DNA from: Geminicoccus harenae
GTDB lineage: Bacteria; Pseudomonadota; Alphaproteobacteria; Geminicoccales; Geminicoccaceae
Reading direction: 5' to 3'
Assembly (NCBI RefSeq): GCF_019800005.1
Contig: NZ_JABGCL010000013.1
Coordinates: 60,960 to 124,959, forward strand
Length of the DNA stretch: 64,000 bases
Of this stretch, positions 8,191-16,950 are shown piece after piece. A program made the translations under genes and the position numbers. Each line of letters opens with the position of its first letter. Within the stretch, counting starts at the first letter, position 1. The notes below the pieces were generated by a model. The model was not told where the DNA came from. It did not search any database and was given only the letters and a program-made list of their open reading frames with translations.

Positions 8191-9471
8191 ATGGCGATGG
8201 CGATCCTGTTCGGCGCGTTCTCCTTCCTCCTGCTGATCGGCATGCCGGTCGCCTTCTGCCTGGGCATCGCCTCGGTGGCGACCGTGTTCTACATGGGCAT
8301 CCCGCCGGTCGTGGTGTTCCAGCAGCTCAACTCGGGCATCAACGTCTTCGCGATGATGGCGATCCCGTTCTTCATCTTCGCCGGCGACCTGATGATCCGC
8401 GGCGGCATCGCCGAGCGGCTGATCCGCTTCGCCGCCAGCCTGGTGGGCCACCTGCGCGGCGGCCTGGGCCAGGTCAACGTGCTGACCTCGACCATGTTCG
8501 GCGGCATCTCTGGCTCGGCCGTGGCCGACGCCTCGGCGGTGGGCGGCATCATGATCCCGCAGATGGCCAGGCGCGGCTATGACCGGGACTATGCGGTCAA
8601 CGTCACGGTCAACTCGGCGATCATCGCCCTGCTGGTCCCGCCCTCGCACAACATGATCATCTACTCGGTGACCGCGGGCGGCAGCATCTCGATCGCCGAC
8701 CTGTTCACCGCCGGCATCATCCCGGGCCTGCTGCTGGCGCTGGCGCTCATGGTCACCGCCTGGATCGTCGCGGTGCGCCGCGGCTATCCCGCCGGCATGT
8801 TCCCGGGCTTCGCCGCGATCGGCCGCTACCTGCTGGCCGCCCTGCCGGGCCTCCTCCTGATCGGCATCATCTTCGGCGGCGTGCGCTCGGGCGTGTTCAC
8901 CGCGACCGAGAGTTCCTGCATCGCCGTGGTCTATGCGCTGCTGGTCACCGTGCTGGTCTATCGCGAGCTGGACTGGCGGGGCTTCTGCGAGGCGACGCTG
9001 GGGGCGGTGCGCACCACCGCCATGGTCCTGCTGGTGATCGGCACGGCTGCCTCGTTCGGCTGGCTGATGGCCTTCATGCAGGTGCCCGCCGCCACGATCC
9101 AGCTGATGCAGGCGATCTCCTCGGACCCGATCGTCATCCTCCTGCTGATCAACCTGGCGCTTTTGTTCCTCGGCACCTTCATGGACATGGCGCCACTCAT
9201 CATCATCACCACGCCGATCTTCCTGCCGCTGGTGAAGAGCTTCGGCATCGACCCGGTCCATTTCGGCGTGATCCTGATCCTGAACGCTGGGATCGGCCTG
9301 AACACGCCGCCGGTGGGCTCGGTGCTGTTCGTCGGCTGCGCGGTAGGCGGCATCACGATCGGCCAGGCGATGAAGACGATCTGGCCGTTCTTCGGCGCCT
9401 CGATCGCCGTGCTCCTGCTGGTCACCTACGTGCCGGCCTTGTCCTTGTGGCTGCCGGCCCTGTTCCGGTGA
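8191..9471 (+). CDS. TRAP transporter large permease DctM
   Basis: A 426-residue, roughly 12-helix DctM subunit. Typical stretches are FFIFAGDLMIRGGIAERLI, MFGGISGSAVADASAVGGIMIPQM, the half-helix loops around LLVPPSHNMIIYS, and NAGIGLNTPPVGSVLFVGCAV. It carries the translocation pathway. It lies in the uxaC-dctP-dctQ-dctM-kdgF block with spacers of 4-73 bases, so it is probably part of one operon. Confidence 0.93.
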   Translation: MAMAILFGAFSFLLLIGMPVAFCLGIASVATVFYMGIPPVVVFQQLNSGINVFAMMAIPFFIFAGDLMIRGGIAERLIRFAASLVGHLRGGLGQVNVLTSTMFGGISGSAVADASAVGGIMIPQMARRGYDRDYAVNVTVNSAIIALLVPPSHNMIIYSVTAGGSISIADLFTAGIIPGLLLALALMVTAWIVAVRRGYPAGMFPGFAAIGRYLLAALPGLLLIGIIFGGVRSGVFTATESSCIAVVYALLVTVLVYRELDWRGFCEATLGAVRTTAMVLLVIGTAASFGWLMAFMQVPAATIQLMQAISSDPIVILLLINLALLFLGTFMDMAPLIIITTPIFLPLVKSFGIDPVHFGVILILNAGIGLNTPPVGSVLFVGCAVGGITIGQAMKTIWPFFGASIAVLLLVTYVPALSLWLPALFR

Positions 9472-9544
9472 GCCTCCCCGCCGCCCGCCACCAGCGCCAC
9501 TCGCATCCCCTCCAGATCCACGCAGCCAAAAAGGGAACCGCCCG

Positions 9545-9871
9545 ATGCCCCTGTTCGCCACCACCGCCGACGCACCCTGGCAGGAGGTGGCGCCCGGCGT
9601 GCACCGTCAGGTGCTCAGCCATGACGAGAACATGATGACCGTGCGGGTCCGGTTCGAGAAGGGTGCCGTCGGCGCCATGCACCACCACCCCCACACCCAG
9701 GTGAGCCTGGTGGAATCCGGCCTGTTCGAGGCCACGATCGCGGGCGAGACCCGCCGCCTCCAGCCGGGCGACATCTACCATGTGCCGCCGAATGCGCCGC
9801 ATGGCTGCGTCGCCCTGGAAGCCGGGGCGCTGGTGGACGTGTTCACGCCCAGGCGGGACGATTTTCTTTAG
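9545..9871 (+). CDS. kdgF: KdgF-like cupin, unsaturated uronate ring-opening enzyme
   Basis: A 108-residue single-domain cupin. It has the metal ligand set His46, His48, a nearby Gln52 and His86, and the C-terminal LVDVFTPRRDDFL whose Asp/Arg pattern is the hallmark of KdgF. KdgF converts 4,5-unsaturated galacturonate or mannuronate monomers to linear 5-keto-4-deoxyuronate in pectin and alginate breakdown. Its place after uxaC and a TRAP importer fits uptake of unsaturated uronates, with the divergent SDR as a possible downstream reductase. Its stop overlaps the convergent MFS gene by 4 bases. A generic cupin of unknown role is the alternative. Confidence 0.8.
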   Translation: MPLFATTADAPWQEVAPGVHRQVLSHDENMMTVRVRFEKGAVGAMHHHPHTQVSLVESGLFEATIAGETRRLQPGDIYHVPPNAPHGCVALEAGALVDVFTPRRDDFL

Positions 9872-11079
9872 GTCGATACGCCGGGAGGTCCGGCTTTGAG
9901 CCGGCCAGTAAGCAGCGCCGCCACGCCCAGGGCCATTGCCGCCGCCGCTACGACGACGACGGTCGCTGCCGGCCAGCCCCATGTCTCGATCACTTCACCG
10001 ACCAGCACCGGGCCCAGCATCTGGCCGAGATTGCTGCCCTGCATCAGCAGGCCGACGACGATTGCCGTCAGCGCGGGAACAGGTACTGCGAGCGGGGCGG
10101 AGGCCAGGAGCGTGGCCGGTATCAGTCCGCCGATCGCCGAGAACAGGAGGCAGAGCAGCAGGGCCGGTCCGTTGCCCACTACGGCCGGAAAGATGCCGAG
10201 CGCGCACAGGCCCATCAGCAGGGCGGCAGCACCGATCAGCCCCGGGCGGGACATGCCTCGGGCGAGCAGCCGGCCCGCCGCCAGGTTGCCCAGCACGTTC
10301 ACGGCAGTGGCGAGCGCGCTCAGCAGGCCCGCCATACCGTGGCCCATCTCCATCCGGTCCATCAGCAGGATCGGCAGGAAACTGAACAGGGCGAAGAACA
10401 TCAGGCTGTAGAGCACGAAGCAGAGCGCCAGGAGCACGGGTGCCGGAGCCTTGAGCGCATGCACCACGTCCTGCAGGAGCCCGGCTCCGGGCGCGGCCGG
10501 CTGCGCGTCCCCTGCCGGCACGACCCGCAGCACCGCCACCAGGACGAGTGCCGCTACCACCGCGGTGGCCCACCAGAACGCGCGCCAGCTCTCGAACAAG
10601 GGTCCGACCAGCATCGCGAGCGCCATGCCGGTCGGCATGAAGCAGCTCCACAGCGACAGCGTCCCGTCCCGCGCTTGGGGTGGAGCAATCCGCTGCAGCA
10701 CGGCCGGCGCTGCGACCACGATCAGGAGGAAGCCCAGTCCCTCCACGACCCGCGAGCCCAGGAGCAGCGGGAATGAGGCGGCACCGGCTCCGCCAGCGGC
10801 CCCGCCCAGGATCGCCAGGAGCCCCAGGGACAACACGAGCCGGTCACCCAGCGCCCGGACTACGGCGCCGACGGGAATGCCGCCGGCAGCTCCGAGCAGC
10901 GCGAACACCGCCGTCAGCCAGCCGATCGAGGCCAGATCGACGTGAAGATCAGCCTGCAGGAGTGGTGCCGCGATCGCGGCCTTGCCGACCTGCACCGCGG
11001 CGACCACACCGGCCCCGACGATGGCGGCCACGGCCAGCCGGTCCACGGCCGGCGTCGGCAGGCCGATCGCCCTTGCCAT
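9868..11079 (-). CDS. MFS transporter, CynX/NimT-like
   Basis: A 403-residue major facilitator protein with about 12 hydrophobic helices (GWLTAVFALLGAAGGIPVGAVVRALGDR at the loop 2-3 region, GMSRPGLIGAAALLMGLC in the second half). The overall arrangement resembles the CynX/NimT efflux-like subgroup. Its ATG shares a base with the wrbA stop codon (TGATG at 11077-11081), so translation is coupled to wrbA. Substrate is unknown; coupling to a quinone reductase suggests export of a redox-active or quinone-like compound. Confidence 0.85.
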   Translation of the reverse strand: MARAIGLPTPAVDRLAVAAIVGAGVVAAVQVGKAAIAAPLLQADLHVDLASIGWLTAVFALLGAAGGIPVGAVVRALGDRLVLSLGLLAILGGAAGGAGAASFPLLLGSRVVEGLGFLLIVVAAPAVLQRIAPPQARDGTLSLWSCFMPTGMALAMLVGPLFESWRAFWWATAVVAALVLVAVLRVVPAGDAQPAAPGAGLLQDVVHALKAPAPVLLALCFVLYSLMFFALFSFLPILLMDRMEMGHGMAGLLSALATAVNVLGNLAAGRLLARGMSRPGLIGAAALLMGLCALGIFPAVVGNGPALLLCLLFSAIGGLIPATLLASAPLAVPVPALTAIVVGLLMQGSNLGQMLGPVLVGEVIETWGWPAATVVVVAAAAMALGVAALLTGRLKAGPPGVST

Positions 11080-11705
11080 CAGGCCGCCTCCGTCATCCTG
11101 GCAGCGGCCAGGGCTCGCGCCAGCGTCGCGACGTGGCGCCCCTGGAAGCGGGCACCCGCCAGCTCGTTCTCGCTCGGCTGGCGGTCGCCGCCCTGGCCGT
11201 CATCGGCAAGCGTCGAGGCGCCATAGGGCGAGCCGCCGGTCACCTCGTCCATGCGCAACTGCCCCTTGAAGCTATAGGGCAGGCCGGCGACGACCATGCC
11301 GAGATGCAGGAGCACGGTGTGGATGGAGACGAGCGTGGTCTCCTGTCCGCCATGCTGGCTGCCAGTGGAGGTGAAGGCACTGCCAAGCCGCCCGACCAGC
11401 GCGTCGCGCGCCCACAGGCCACCAGCTTGGTCCAGGAAGTTCTTCATCTGGGCAGCCATGTTACCAAAGCGCGTGGGCGTCCCAATCACGATGGCATCGT
11501 AGTCTGCCAGTTCCTCGACCGTCGCAACCTCGGCCGGCTGATCCAGCCGGTAGCCCTTCCGATGGGCGACGGCTTCGGGCACCAGCTCGGGCACCCGCTT
11601 CACCACGACCGCGGCACCCGCCTCCCGAGCGCCCGCGGCCACCGCCTGCGCCAACCGCTCGACATGGCCGAAGGCCGAATAATAGAGCACCAGCACCCTG
11701 GTCAT
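11079..11705 (-). CDS. wrbA: NAD(P)H:quinone oxidoreductase, WrbA type
   Basis: A 208-residue flavodoxin-like FMN protein that reduces quinones by two electrons. The start is [19 protein letters not shown] at 11705. Phosphate-loop residues at the N-terminus, [34 protein letters not shown] and [16 protein letters not shown] are diagnostic. It leads a two-gene operon with the MFS gene and is divergent from a LysR regulator across 97 bases, the usual layout for a LysR-controlled stress operon. Confidence 0.93.
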   Translation of the reverse strand: MTRVLVLYYSAFGHVERLAQAVAAGAREAGAAVVVKRVPELVPEAVAHRKGYRLDQPAEVATVEELADYDAIVIGTPTRFGNMAAQMKNFLDQAGGLWARDALVGRLGSAFTSTGSQHGGQETTLVSIHTVLLHLGMVVAGLPYSFKGQLRMDEVTGGSPYGASTLADDGQGGDRQPSENELAGARFQGRHVATLARALAAARMTEAA

Positions 11706-11765
11706 TCCGTGTCCTCCGAATCTGCTGTTGCCGGAGGATATGACTGCCACCTGATCTACTGGAGT

Positions 11766-11790
11766 GCGATAATTCGCATCGAACTGATGC
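11766..11790. promoter_or_regulatory. Overlapping dyads in the wrbA/lysR divergent promoter
   Basis: GCGA-TAAT-TCGC at 11766-11777 and GCATC-N5-GATGC at 11776-11790 overlap each other just upstream of the LysR start. This is where a LysR protein would bind to control itself and wrbA. Regulatory role is inferred from position. Confidence 0.4.
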
Positions 11791-11802
11791 ACGGGATCGA
11801 TC

Positions 11803-12708
11803 ATGTTGGACGTCCTGACCCTGGACCAGCTCCGCACCTTCGTGGCCGTGGCCGAAAGCGGCAGCTTTCGCCAAGGCGCGACACGTCTCGCCCGGGCACA
11901 GTCCGCGGTCAGCCATGCCATTGCCAACCTGGAGCGGGAACTGGGCCTCAGCCTGTTCGACCGTGCCGGCCATCGCCCGCGGCTGACGCCGGAGGGAGAG
12001 GCCCTGCTCGCCAACGCGCGGGACATCCTGCTGCGGGTCGACGCGATGCGTGCCCGTGCCCGGGGACTGGGCCAGGGTGTCGAACTGGAACTGTCGCTGG
12101 TAGTCGACACCCTGTTCCCGCTGGACCTGATAGGCGCGGCACTGGCCGAGGTTCACGCAACCTACCCGACCGTTGCCTTCCATCTCGACGTGGCGCCCAT
12201 GGGCGGGCCCGCCTCCGCCCTGCTTGAGCGGCGCAGCACCCTGGCGATCATGGCGGGCGAGGATTTCCGCGACCCGCGCCTGTCCTTCACCGCGCTCAGC
12301 CCGATCGAGCAGGTGGCGGTGGTGGCGGACAGCCATCCTCTCGCCCGCCAGCCTGCCGATAGGCCGCTCGACGTGGCGCAGCTCTTCGACCATCTGCAGA
12401 TCGTGCTGGCCGATCCCACGCCCATGTCCGAAGGGCGCAGTTTCGGCGTGCTGTCGCCCCAGACCTGCCGGGTCGGCAGCCAGGAGGCCAAGCACGCCAT
12501 GATCCTGGCGGGGCTCGGCTGGGGCAGGCTACCCAGCTGGCTGGTCGCGCGCGATCTACGGGAAGGCCGGCTCCACCGGCTGGATACGAGTGCACTCGGT
12601 CGCGGCGGCCAGACCCGCTACGAGGTCTATCTGGCCCACCGCCTGGACCAGCCGCTGGGCCCCGCTGCCCGCACGTTCGCCAAGGCATTGGCCGAAAGCA
12701 CTGGCTGA
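11803..12708 (+). CDS. LysR-type transcriptional regulator
   Basis: A 301-residue LysR protein. The winged helix-turn-helix covers residues 3-62 ([42 protein letters not shown]), followed by an effector-binding domain. Divergent from wrbA-MFS with dyads between, so it most likely controls that operon and itself. The inducer is not deducible. Confidence 0.9.
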   Translation: MLDVLTLDQLRTFVAVAESGSFRQGATRLARAQSAVSHAIANLERELGLSLFDRAGHRPRLTPEGEALLANARDILLRVDAMRARARGLGQGVELELSLVVDTLFPLDLIGAALAEVHATYPTVAFHLDVAPMGGPASALLERRSTLAIMAGEDFRDPRLSFTALSPIEQVAVVADSHPLARQPADRPLDVAQLFDHLQIVLADPTPMSEGRSFGVLSPQTCRVGSQEAKHAMILAGLGWGRLPSWLVARDLREGRLHRLDTSALGRGGQTRYEVYLAHRLDQPLGPAARTFAKALAESTG

Positions 12709-12716
12709 TGGCCCGC

Positions 12717-13790
12717 TCACGCCTCGCCCAGCAGCTCGAACACCCGCTCGGTCCGCGCCCTGCCCGGCAGCTCGATCACGCCGTGCGGGCGGAAGCGGAA
12801 CTGCGTTTCCGCCTGGGCGTGGGTCGCTTCCGAGACCAGGATCCGGCTGCCCAGGCGCTTGTTGGCGGCCTCCAGCCGGGCGGCGAGGTTCACCGCGTCG
12901 CCGATCACCGTGTAGGTGCGGGCATGCTGGGGCCCCAGGCTGCCGGCGATCACCTCGCCCGTGGCGATGCCGCAGCGGATCTCGATCGCGTCGGCCGACA
13001 GGCCGAACTGGTCGCGGACCCGGGCCCGCAGGTCGCCCAGGCGGGCGCGCTGGGCAAGGGCCGCCCGGCAGGCCAGCACGGCCGGCTCGCCCTGCGGGGT
13101 GAAAAGATGCGACCAGAACGCCATGATCCCGTCGCCGATATATTTGTCGGTGACGCCCTGATGCGCGCCGATCGGCGCCGACATTTCCTCCAGATAGGCG
13201 TTCAGGAAGGCGACGATCCCGGAGGGCGGCAGTTCCTCGGCCAGGTGGCTGAAGCCCTGCAGGTCGAGAAAGGCGATGGTCGCCTCCTGCCGGCTGCCCT
13301 CGTCGATCTGGTCGGCCTGAGCGATCAGCCGCTCGACGATGCGCGGGTCGATATAGGAGCCGAACAGGCTCTTCAGCTTGCGCCGCTGCCGCTCGACCGA
13401 GATGTCGGCCAGCAGCACGATCACCCCGCCCGGGTCCTCGCCCTCGCCGCGCAGCAGGGTGGTGCGCACCAGCAGATCGCGCACCGTGGCGAGTTCCAGG
13501 GTCACCTCGCGCTCATGGGTGACCGCGGGCTCGTAGATCGCCTGGAGCAGCACCTCGTTCAGCGGCTCGAACGCCTCGTCCAGGAGGAACAGCTCGGCAT
13601 AGCTCCGGCCGGTGGCGCTGACCGCATCCAGGTCGAGCAGCCGGGCCGCGGCCGGGTTGATGGTGATCAGCCGGCCTTCCAGGTCGAGCGTCAGTACGCC
13701 GTCCTGCAGGTCGGCCAGGATCCGCTCGTGGATCTGCAGCTCGACGGCCAATGCGGCTTCCCCCATCGCGAGCCCGTGCCGCCGGATCAT
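12717..13790 (-). CDS. PAS-domain class III adenylate/guanylate cyclase
   Basis: A 357-residue cytoplasmic cyclase starting MIRRHGLAMGEAALAVEL at 13790; a start at the Met encoded at 13766 is also plausible. An N-terminal PAS domain (residues about 20-135, ILADLQDGVLTLDLEGRLITINPAAARLL) precedes a class III catalytic domain (about 165-330). The latter shows FLDLQGFSHLAEE (first metal Asp), TDKYIGDGIMAFW (adenine-specifying Lys, second metal Asp) and YTVIGDAVNLAARLEAANK (the transition-state Asn and Arg). No transmembrane segment is seen. Its neighbours do not reveal the signal; the PAS suggests a redox or small-molecule cue. Confidence 0.88.
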   Translation of the reverse strand: MIRRHGLAMGEAALAVELQIHERILADLQDGVLTLDLEGRLITINPAAARLLDLDAVSATGRSYAELFLLDEAFEPLNEVLLQAIYEPAVTHEREVTLELATVRDLLVRTTLLRGEGEDPGGVIVLLADISVERQRRKLKSLFGSYIDPRIVERLIAQADQIDEGSRQEATIAFLDLQGFSHLAEELPPSGIVAFLNAYLEEMSAPIGAHQGVTDKYIGDGIMAFWSHLFTPQGEPAVLACRAALAQRARLGDLRARVRDQFGLSADAIEIRCGIATGEVIAGSLGPQHARTYTVIGDAVNLAARLEAANKRLGSRILVSEATHAQAETQFRFRPHGVIELPGRARTERVFELLGEA

Positions 13791-13874
13791 GGCAGGCCAG
13801 CCGGCGCTTGTCGCCTCCGCCCGGGCACCGCATCGTGGCCCGGCACGACCGCACCGCCGAGAACAGAGCGTCCG

Positions 13875-14798
13875 ATGCAGCTTCGCCACCTGGCCTATTT
13901 CGCTTCGCTCGGGCGCGAGCTGCATTTCGGCCGCGCCGCGGCTGCCTGCAACATCACCCAGTCCACGCTCTCCGCGGCGATCCGCCAGCTCGAGGAGGAG
14001 GTGGGCGCACCGCTGGTCGAGCGCGACCGGCGCTTTCGCGACTTCACCCCGGAAGGCCGGGTCCTGCTCGGCTGGGCCAGGCGGATGCTGGCCGAGCGCG
14101 ACCTGCTCGATCAGGAACTGGGTGCGCTGCGCGAGGGGCTGACCGGGCACCTGCGGATCGGCGCCATCCCGATGGCCCTGCCGATCGTGGGCATGGTGAC
14201 CACGCCCTTGCTGGAGGCCTATCCGGGCGTGCGCATGACCGTGACCTCGCGCACCTCCACCGAGATCCAGCGCGGCCTGGACGAGTTCCACCTGGAAGCC
14301 GGCCTGACCTATCTCGACAACGAGCCTTTGCACGGGCTGCGCGCCGTGCCGCTCTATCGCGAGCGCTACCTGCTGGTGACGCCCAAGGACGGGCCGTTCG
14401 CCGGGCGCAAGGAAGCGGCCTGGTCGGAGCTGGCGCCGCTGCCGCTCTGCCTGCTGACCCCGGACATGCAGAACCGGCGCATCCTGAACGGCATCTTCAC
14501 CGAGATGGGCCTCACCCCGGCGCCGCGCCTGGAAACCAACTCGGTGATGGCGCTCTATTCGCAGATGCGCGCGGGTGCCTGGTCCAGCGTCCTGCCGCAC
14601 AGCTTCCTCTGGGTCGCCGGCATCCCGCCCGGGATGATCGCCGTGCCGCTGGCCAGGCCCGACCGGTCCCACAAGATCGGGCTGGTGCTGCGCGACCAGT
14701 CGCCGATCCCGCCGCTGGTGGCCGCTCTCGAAAAAGCGGCATCCGGGTTGCGGCTTCAGGACATGATCGAGCAATTGGAAGCTGATGATCGAGAATAG
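13875..14798 (+). CDS. LysR-type regulator upstream of the formate dehydrogenase operon
   Basis: A 307-residue LysR protein with ATG at 13875: helix-turn-helix at residues 1-60 (LRHLAYFASLGRELHFGRAAAACNITQSTLSAAIRQLEEEVG), then the effector domain. It sits immediately upstream of and co-directional with fdsG, the position often taken by the FdsR/formate-responsive LysR in alphaproteobacteria. A perfect 7-bp dyad covers its own stop codon (14785-14805), where it could bind to control fds. It is divergent from the PAS-cyclase gene across 84 bases. Confidence 0.88.
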   Translation: MQLRHLAYFASLGRELHFGRAAAACNITQSTLSAAIRQLEEEVGAPLVERDRRFRDFTPEGRVLLGWARRMLAERDLLDQELGALREGLTGHLRIGAIPMALPIVGMVTTPLLEAYPGVRMTVTSRTSTEIQRGLDEFHLEAGLTYLDNEPLHGLRAVPLYRERYLLVTPKDGPFAGRKEAAWSELAPLPLCLLTPDMQNRRILNGIFTEMGLTPAPRLETNSVMALYSQMRAGAWSSVLPHSFLWVAGIPPGMIAVPLARPDRSHKIGLVLRDQSPIPPLVAALEKAASGLRLQDMIEQLEADDRE

Positions 14799-14805
14799 CG
14801 ATCAT
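14785..14805. promoter_or_regulatory. Dyad ATGATCG-N7-CGATCAT upstream of fdsG (candidate LysR site)
   Basis: A perfect inverted repeat with 7-bp arms and a 7-base spacer overlaps the lysR stop codon and ends 38 bases before the earliest fdsG start. Spacing suits a LysR dimer. A related half-site TGATCATCG lies at about 14824-14832. Confidence 0.5.
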
Positions 14806-14843
14806 ACCATCGATTTTCCCCGTTTGATCATCGGGCTGAACCG

Positions 14844-15380
14844 GTGGATAGAATTAGTCGAACTCTGAAGGGCGGTTCGCTGCGGGAGGCTGGCGGCTTG
14901 CTGGTGCAGGAACGGTATCGAGAATTCGACCCGGCGGAAGTGCGGGCGGTGGCGATGGAGCTGAAGGGCCTGGAGGGTCCGCTCCTGCCGATCCTCCACG
15001 CGCTGGTCGACCGGTTCGGCCATGTCGATCGCCGCGCGGTCCCGATCGTGGCCGAGGTCCTGAACCTGTCGCGCGCCGACGTGCATGGCGTCGTGACCTT
15101 CTACCATGACTTCCGGCAGGAGCCGGCCGGGCGCCATGTGATCAAGCTCTGCCAGGCGGAGGCCTGCCAGTCGATGGGCTCGGACCGGGTGCTGGCGGCG
15201 CTCGAGACCGCGCTCGGCATCCGTATGGGCGAGACCAGCCCGGATGGCAGGGTCACGCTGGAGCCGGTCTACTGCCTGGGCCTGTGCGCCAGCGCACCGT
15301 CGGCCATGCTGGACGGCGAACTCCACGCCCGGCTCGATCCGGTGAACGTGCTGGCGCTTGCCCAGGAGGTGGCGGCATGA
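14844..15380 (+). CDS. fdsG: NAD-dependent formate dehydrogenase gamma subunit FdsG
   Basis: A thioredoxin-fold [2Fe-2S] subunit of 178 residues from the GTG at 14844. A TTG at 14898, eight bases after GGGAGG, is an alternative start with the better ribosome site and would give 160 residues, closer to the family. LLPILHALVDRFGHVDRRAVPIVAEVLNLSRADVHGVVTFYHDF is NuoE-like. The iron-sulfur Cys are in LCQAEACQSMG and later VYCLGLCASAPSAML. Electrons pass from FdsA through FdsG/FdsB to NAD+. The stop overlaps the fdsB start by 4 bases. Confidence 0.93.
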   Translation: MDRISRTLKGGSLREAGGLLVQERYREFDPAEVRAVAMELKGLEGPLLPILHALVDRFGHVDRRAVPIVAEVLNLSRADVHGVVTFYHDFRQEPAGRHVIKLCQAEACQSMGSDRVLAALETALGIRMGETSPDGRVTLEPVYCLGLCASAPSAMLDGELHARLDPVNVLALAQEVAA

Positions 15381-16936
15381 GCCGGGTGCGCGTCTTCATT
15401 CCCCAGGATGCCGCGGCGCTGGCAGTGGGTGCCGGCCAGGTGGTGGCCCGGATCCGCGCCGAGGCGCTGACCCGCGGGCTCGACATCGAGATCGTGCGCA
15501 ACGGCAGCCGGGGCATGCTCTGGCTGGAGCCGCTGGTCGAGGTCGAGCTGCCGCAAGGCCGGGTGGGCTATGGCCCGATGACCGCGGCCGAAATCCCTTC
15601 CCTGTTCGACGCCGGCTTCCTCCAGGGCGGCAGCCATCCGCGCGGGATCGGCCTCGTCGCCGACCATCCCTGGCTCACCTGCCAGCAGCGCCTGACCTTT
15701 GCACGCTGCGGGCTGACTGCCCCGCTCTCGCTCGACGATTATCGCGCGCATGGGGGGCTGGCGGGTCTGGCCAAGGCGCTGCAGATGGCGCCAGCGGCGA
15801 TCATCGAGGAGGTAACCCGCTCGGGCCTGCGCGGCCGGGGCGGTGCCGGCTTTCCTACCGGCATCAAGTGGCGCACCGCTGCCCAGACCGAAGCCGACCA
15901 GCGCTACATCGTCTGCAACGCGGACGAGGGCGACAGCGGCACGTTCGCCGACCGGATGATCATGGAGGGCGACCCCTACCTCCTGATCGAGGGCATGGTG
16001 ATCGCCGGCCTGGCCGTGGGCGCCACCAAGGGCTTCGTCTATATCCGCTCCGAATATCCGCACGCCTTCAAGACCTTCGTCGAGGCGATCCGGATCGCCG
16101 AGGCGGCGGGCATCCTGGGCGACGACATCCTGGGCAGCGGCCGGGTCTTCCACCTGGAAGCGCGCCTGGGGGCCGGCGCCTATATCTGCGGCGAGGAGAC
16201 CTCGCTGCTGGACAGCCTGGAGGGCAAGCGCGGCACGGTGCGCAAGAAGCCGCCGCTGCCCGCGATCCAGGGCCTGTTCGGCCGCCCGACCATCATCAAC
16301 AACGTGCTGTCATTGACGGCCGTGCCGACCATCCTGGCGATGGGCGGCGACTTCTACCAGGAGTTCGGGATGGGCCGCTCGCGCGGCACCATGCCGATCC
16401 AGCTGGCCGGCAACATCAAGCATGGCGGACTGATCGAGCGCGCCTTCGGCCTGACGCTGGGCGAACTGGTCGAGGACCTGGGCGGCGGCACCCGCACCGG
16501 CCGGCCGATCCGTGCGGTGCAGGTGGGCGGCCCGCTCGGCGCCTACTGGCCGACCTCGCTGTTCGACACGCCGTTCGACTACGAGGCGTTCGCCGCCAGG
16601 GGCGGGATGATCGGCCATGGCGGCATCGTCGTGTTCGACGACACGGTGGATCTGGCGAAGCAGGCCCGCTTCGCGCTGGAGTTCTGCGCGATCGAATCCT
16701 GCGGCAAGTGCACGCCCTGCCGGATCGGCTCGACCCGTGGTGTCGAGGTGATGGACCGGATCCTGGCCGGACAGGACGTCGTGCACCAGATCAACCTGTT
16801 GCAGGACCTGGCCGAGGTGATGCGCGACGGCTCGCTCTGCGCGCTGGGCGGCCTCACCCCGATGCCGGTCATGAGTGCGCTCACCCACTTCCCCGAAGAC
16901 TTCGACCGCGCGCAGAGCGCGCAGGCTGCCGAGTGA
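15377..16936 (+). CDS. fdsB: NAD-dependent formate dehydrogenase beta (diaphorase) subunit FdsB
   Basis: A 519-residue NuoF-like flavoprotein with an N-terminal thioredoxin-like extension (residues 1-120). FMN/NADH-binding Gly-rich sequences follow (SGLRGRGGAGFPTGIKW, then CNADEGDSGTFADRM, then GAGAYICGEETSLL) and the [4Fe-4S] motif ESCGKCTPCRIG near residue 440. It transfers electrons from formate oxidation to NAD+. ATG at 15377 overlaps the fdsG stop. The operon order GBA is the standard alphaproteobacterial fds arrangement. Confidence 0.96.
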   Translation: MSRVRVFIPQDAAALAVGAGQVVARIRAEALTRGLDIEIVRNGSRGMLWLEPLVEVELPQGRVGYGPMTAAEIPSLFDAGFLQGGSHPRGIGLVADHPWLTCQQRLTFARCGLTAPLSLDDYRAHGGLAGLAKALQMAPAAIIEEVTRSGLRGRGGAGFPTGIKWRTAAQTEADQRYIVCNADEGDSGTFADRMIMEGDPYLLIEGMVIAGLAVGATKGFVYIRSEYPHAFKTFVEAIRIAEAAGILGDDILGSGRVFHLEARLGAGAYICGEETSLLDSLEGKRGTVRKKPPLPAIQGLFGRPTIINNVLSLTAVPTILAMGGDFYQEFGMGRSRGTMPIQLAGNIKHGGLIERAFGLTLGELVEDLGGGTRTGRPIRAVQVGGPLGAYWPTSLFDTPFDYEAFAARGGMIGHGGIVVFDDTVDLAKQARFALEFCAIESCGKCTPCRIGSTRGVEVMDRILAGQDVVHQINLLQDLAEVMRDGSLCALGGLTPMPVMSALTHFPEDFDRAQSAQAAE

Positions 16937-16950
16937 GAAGGACCGACATC

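Noticed and set aside
12717..14774. Cyclase frame extended to 685 codons upstream through the LysR gene
   Set aside because: The extra N-terminal part is antisense to LysR and lacks domain features. The PAS domain starts soon after the Met at 13790.
15358..16950. Very long open frame running from fdsB into fdsA on the plus strand
   Set aside because: Before 16951 it overlaps fdsB in another phase and encodes Arg/Gly-rich nonsense. FdsA likeness begins at 16951 with its own spacer and start.
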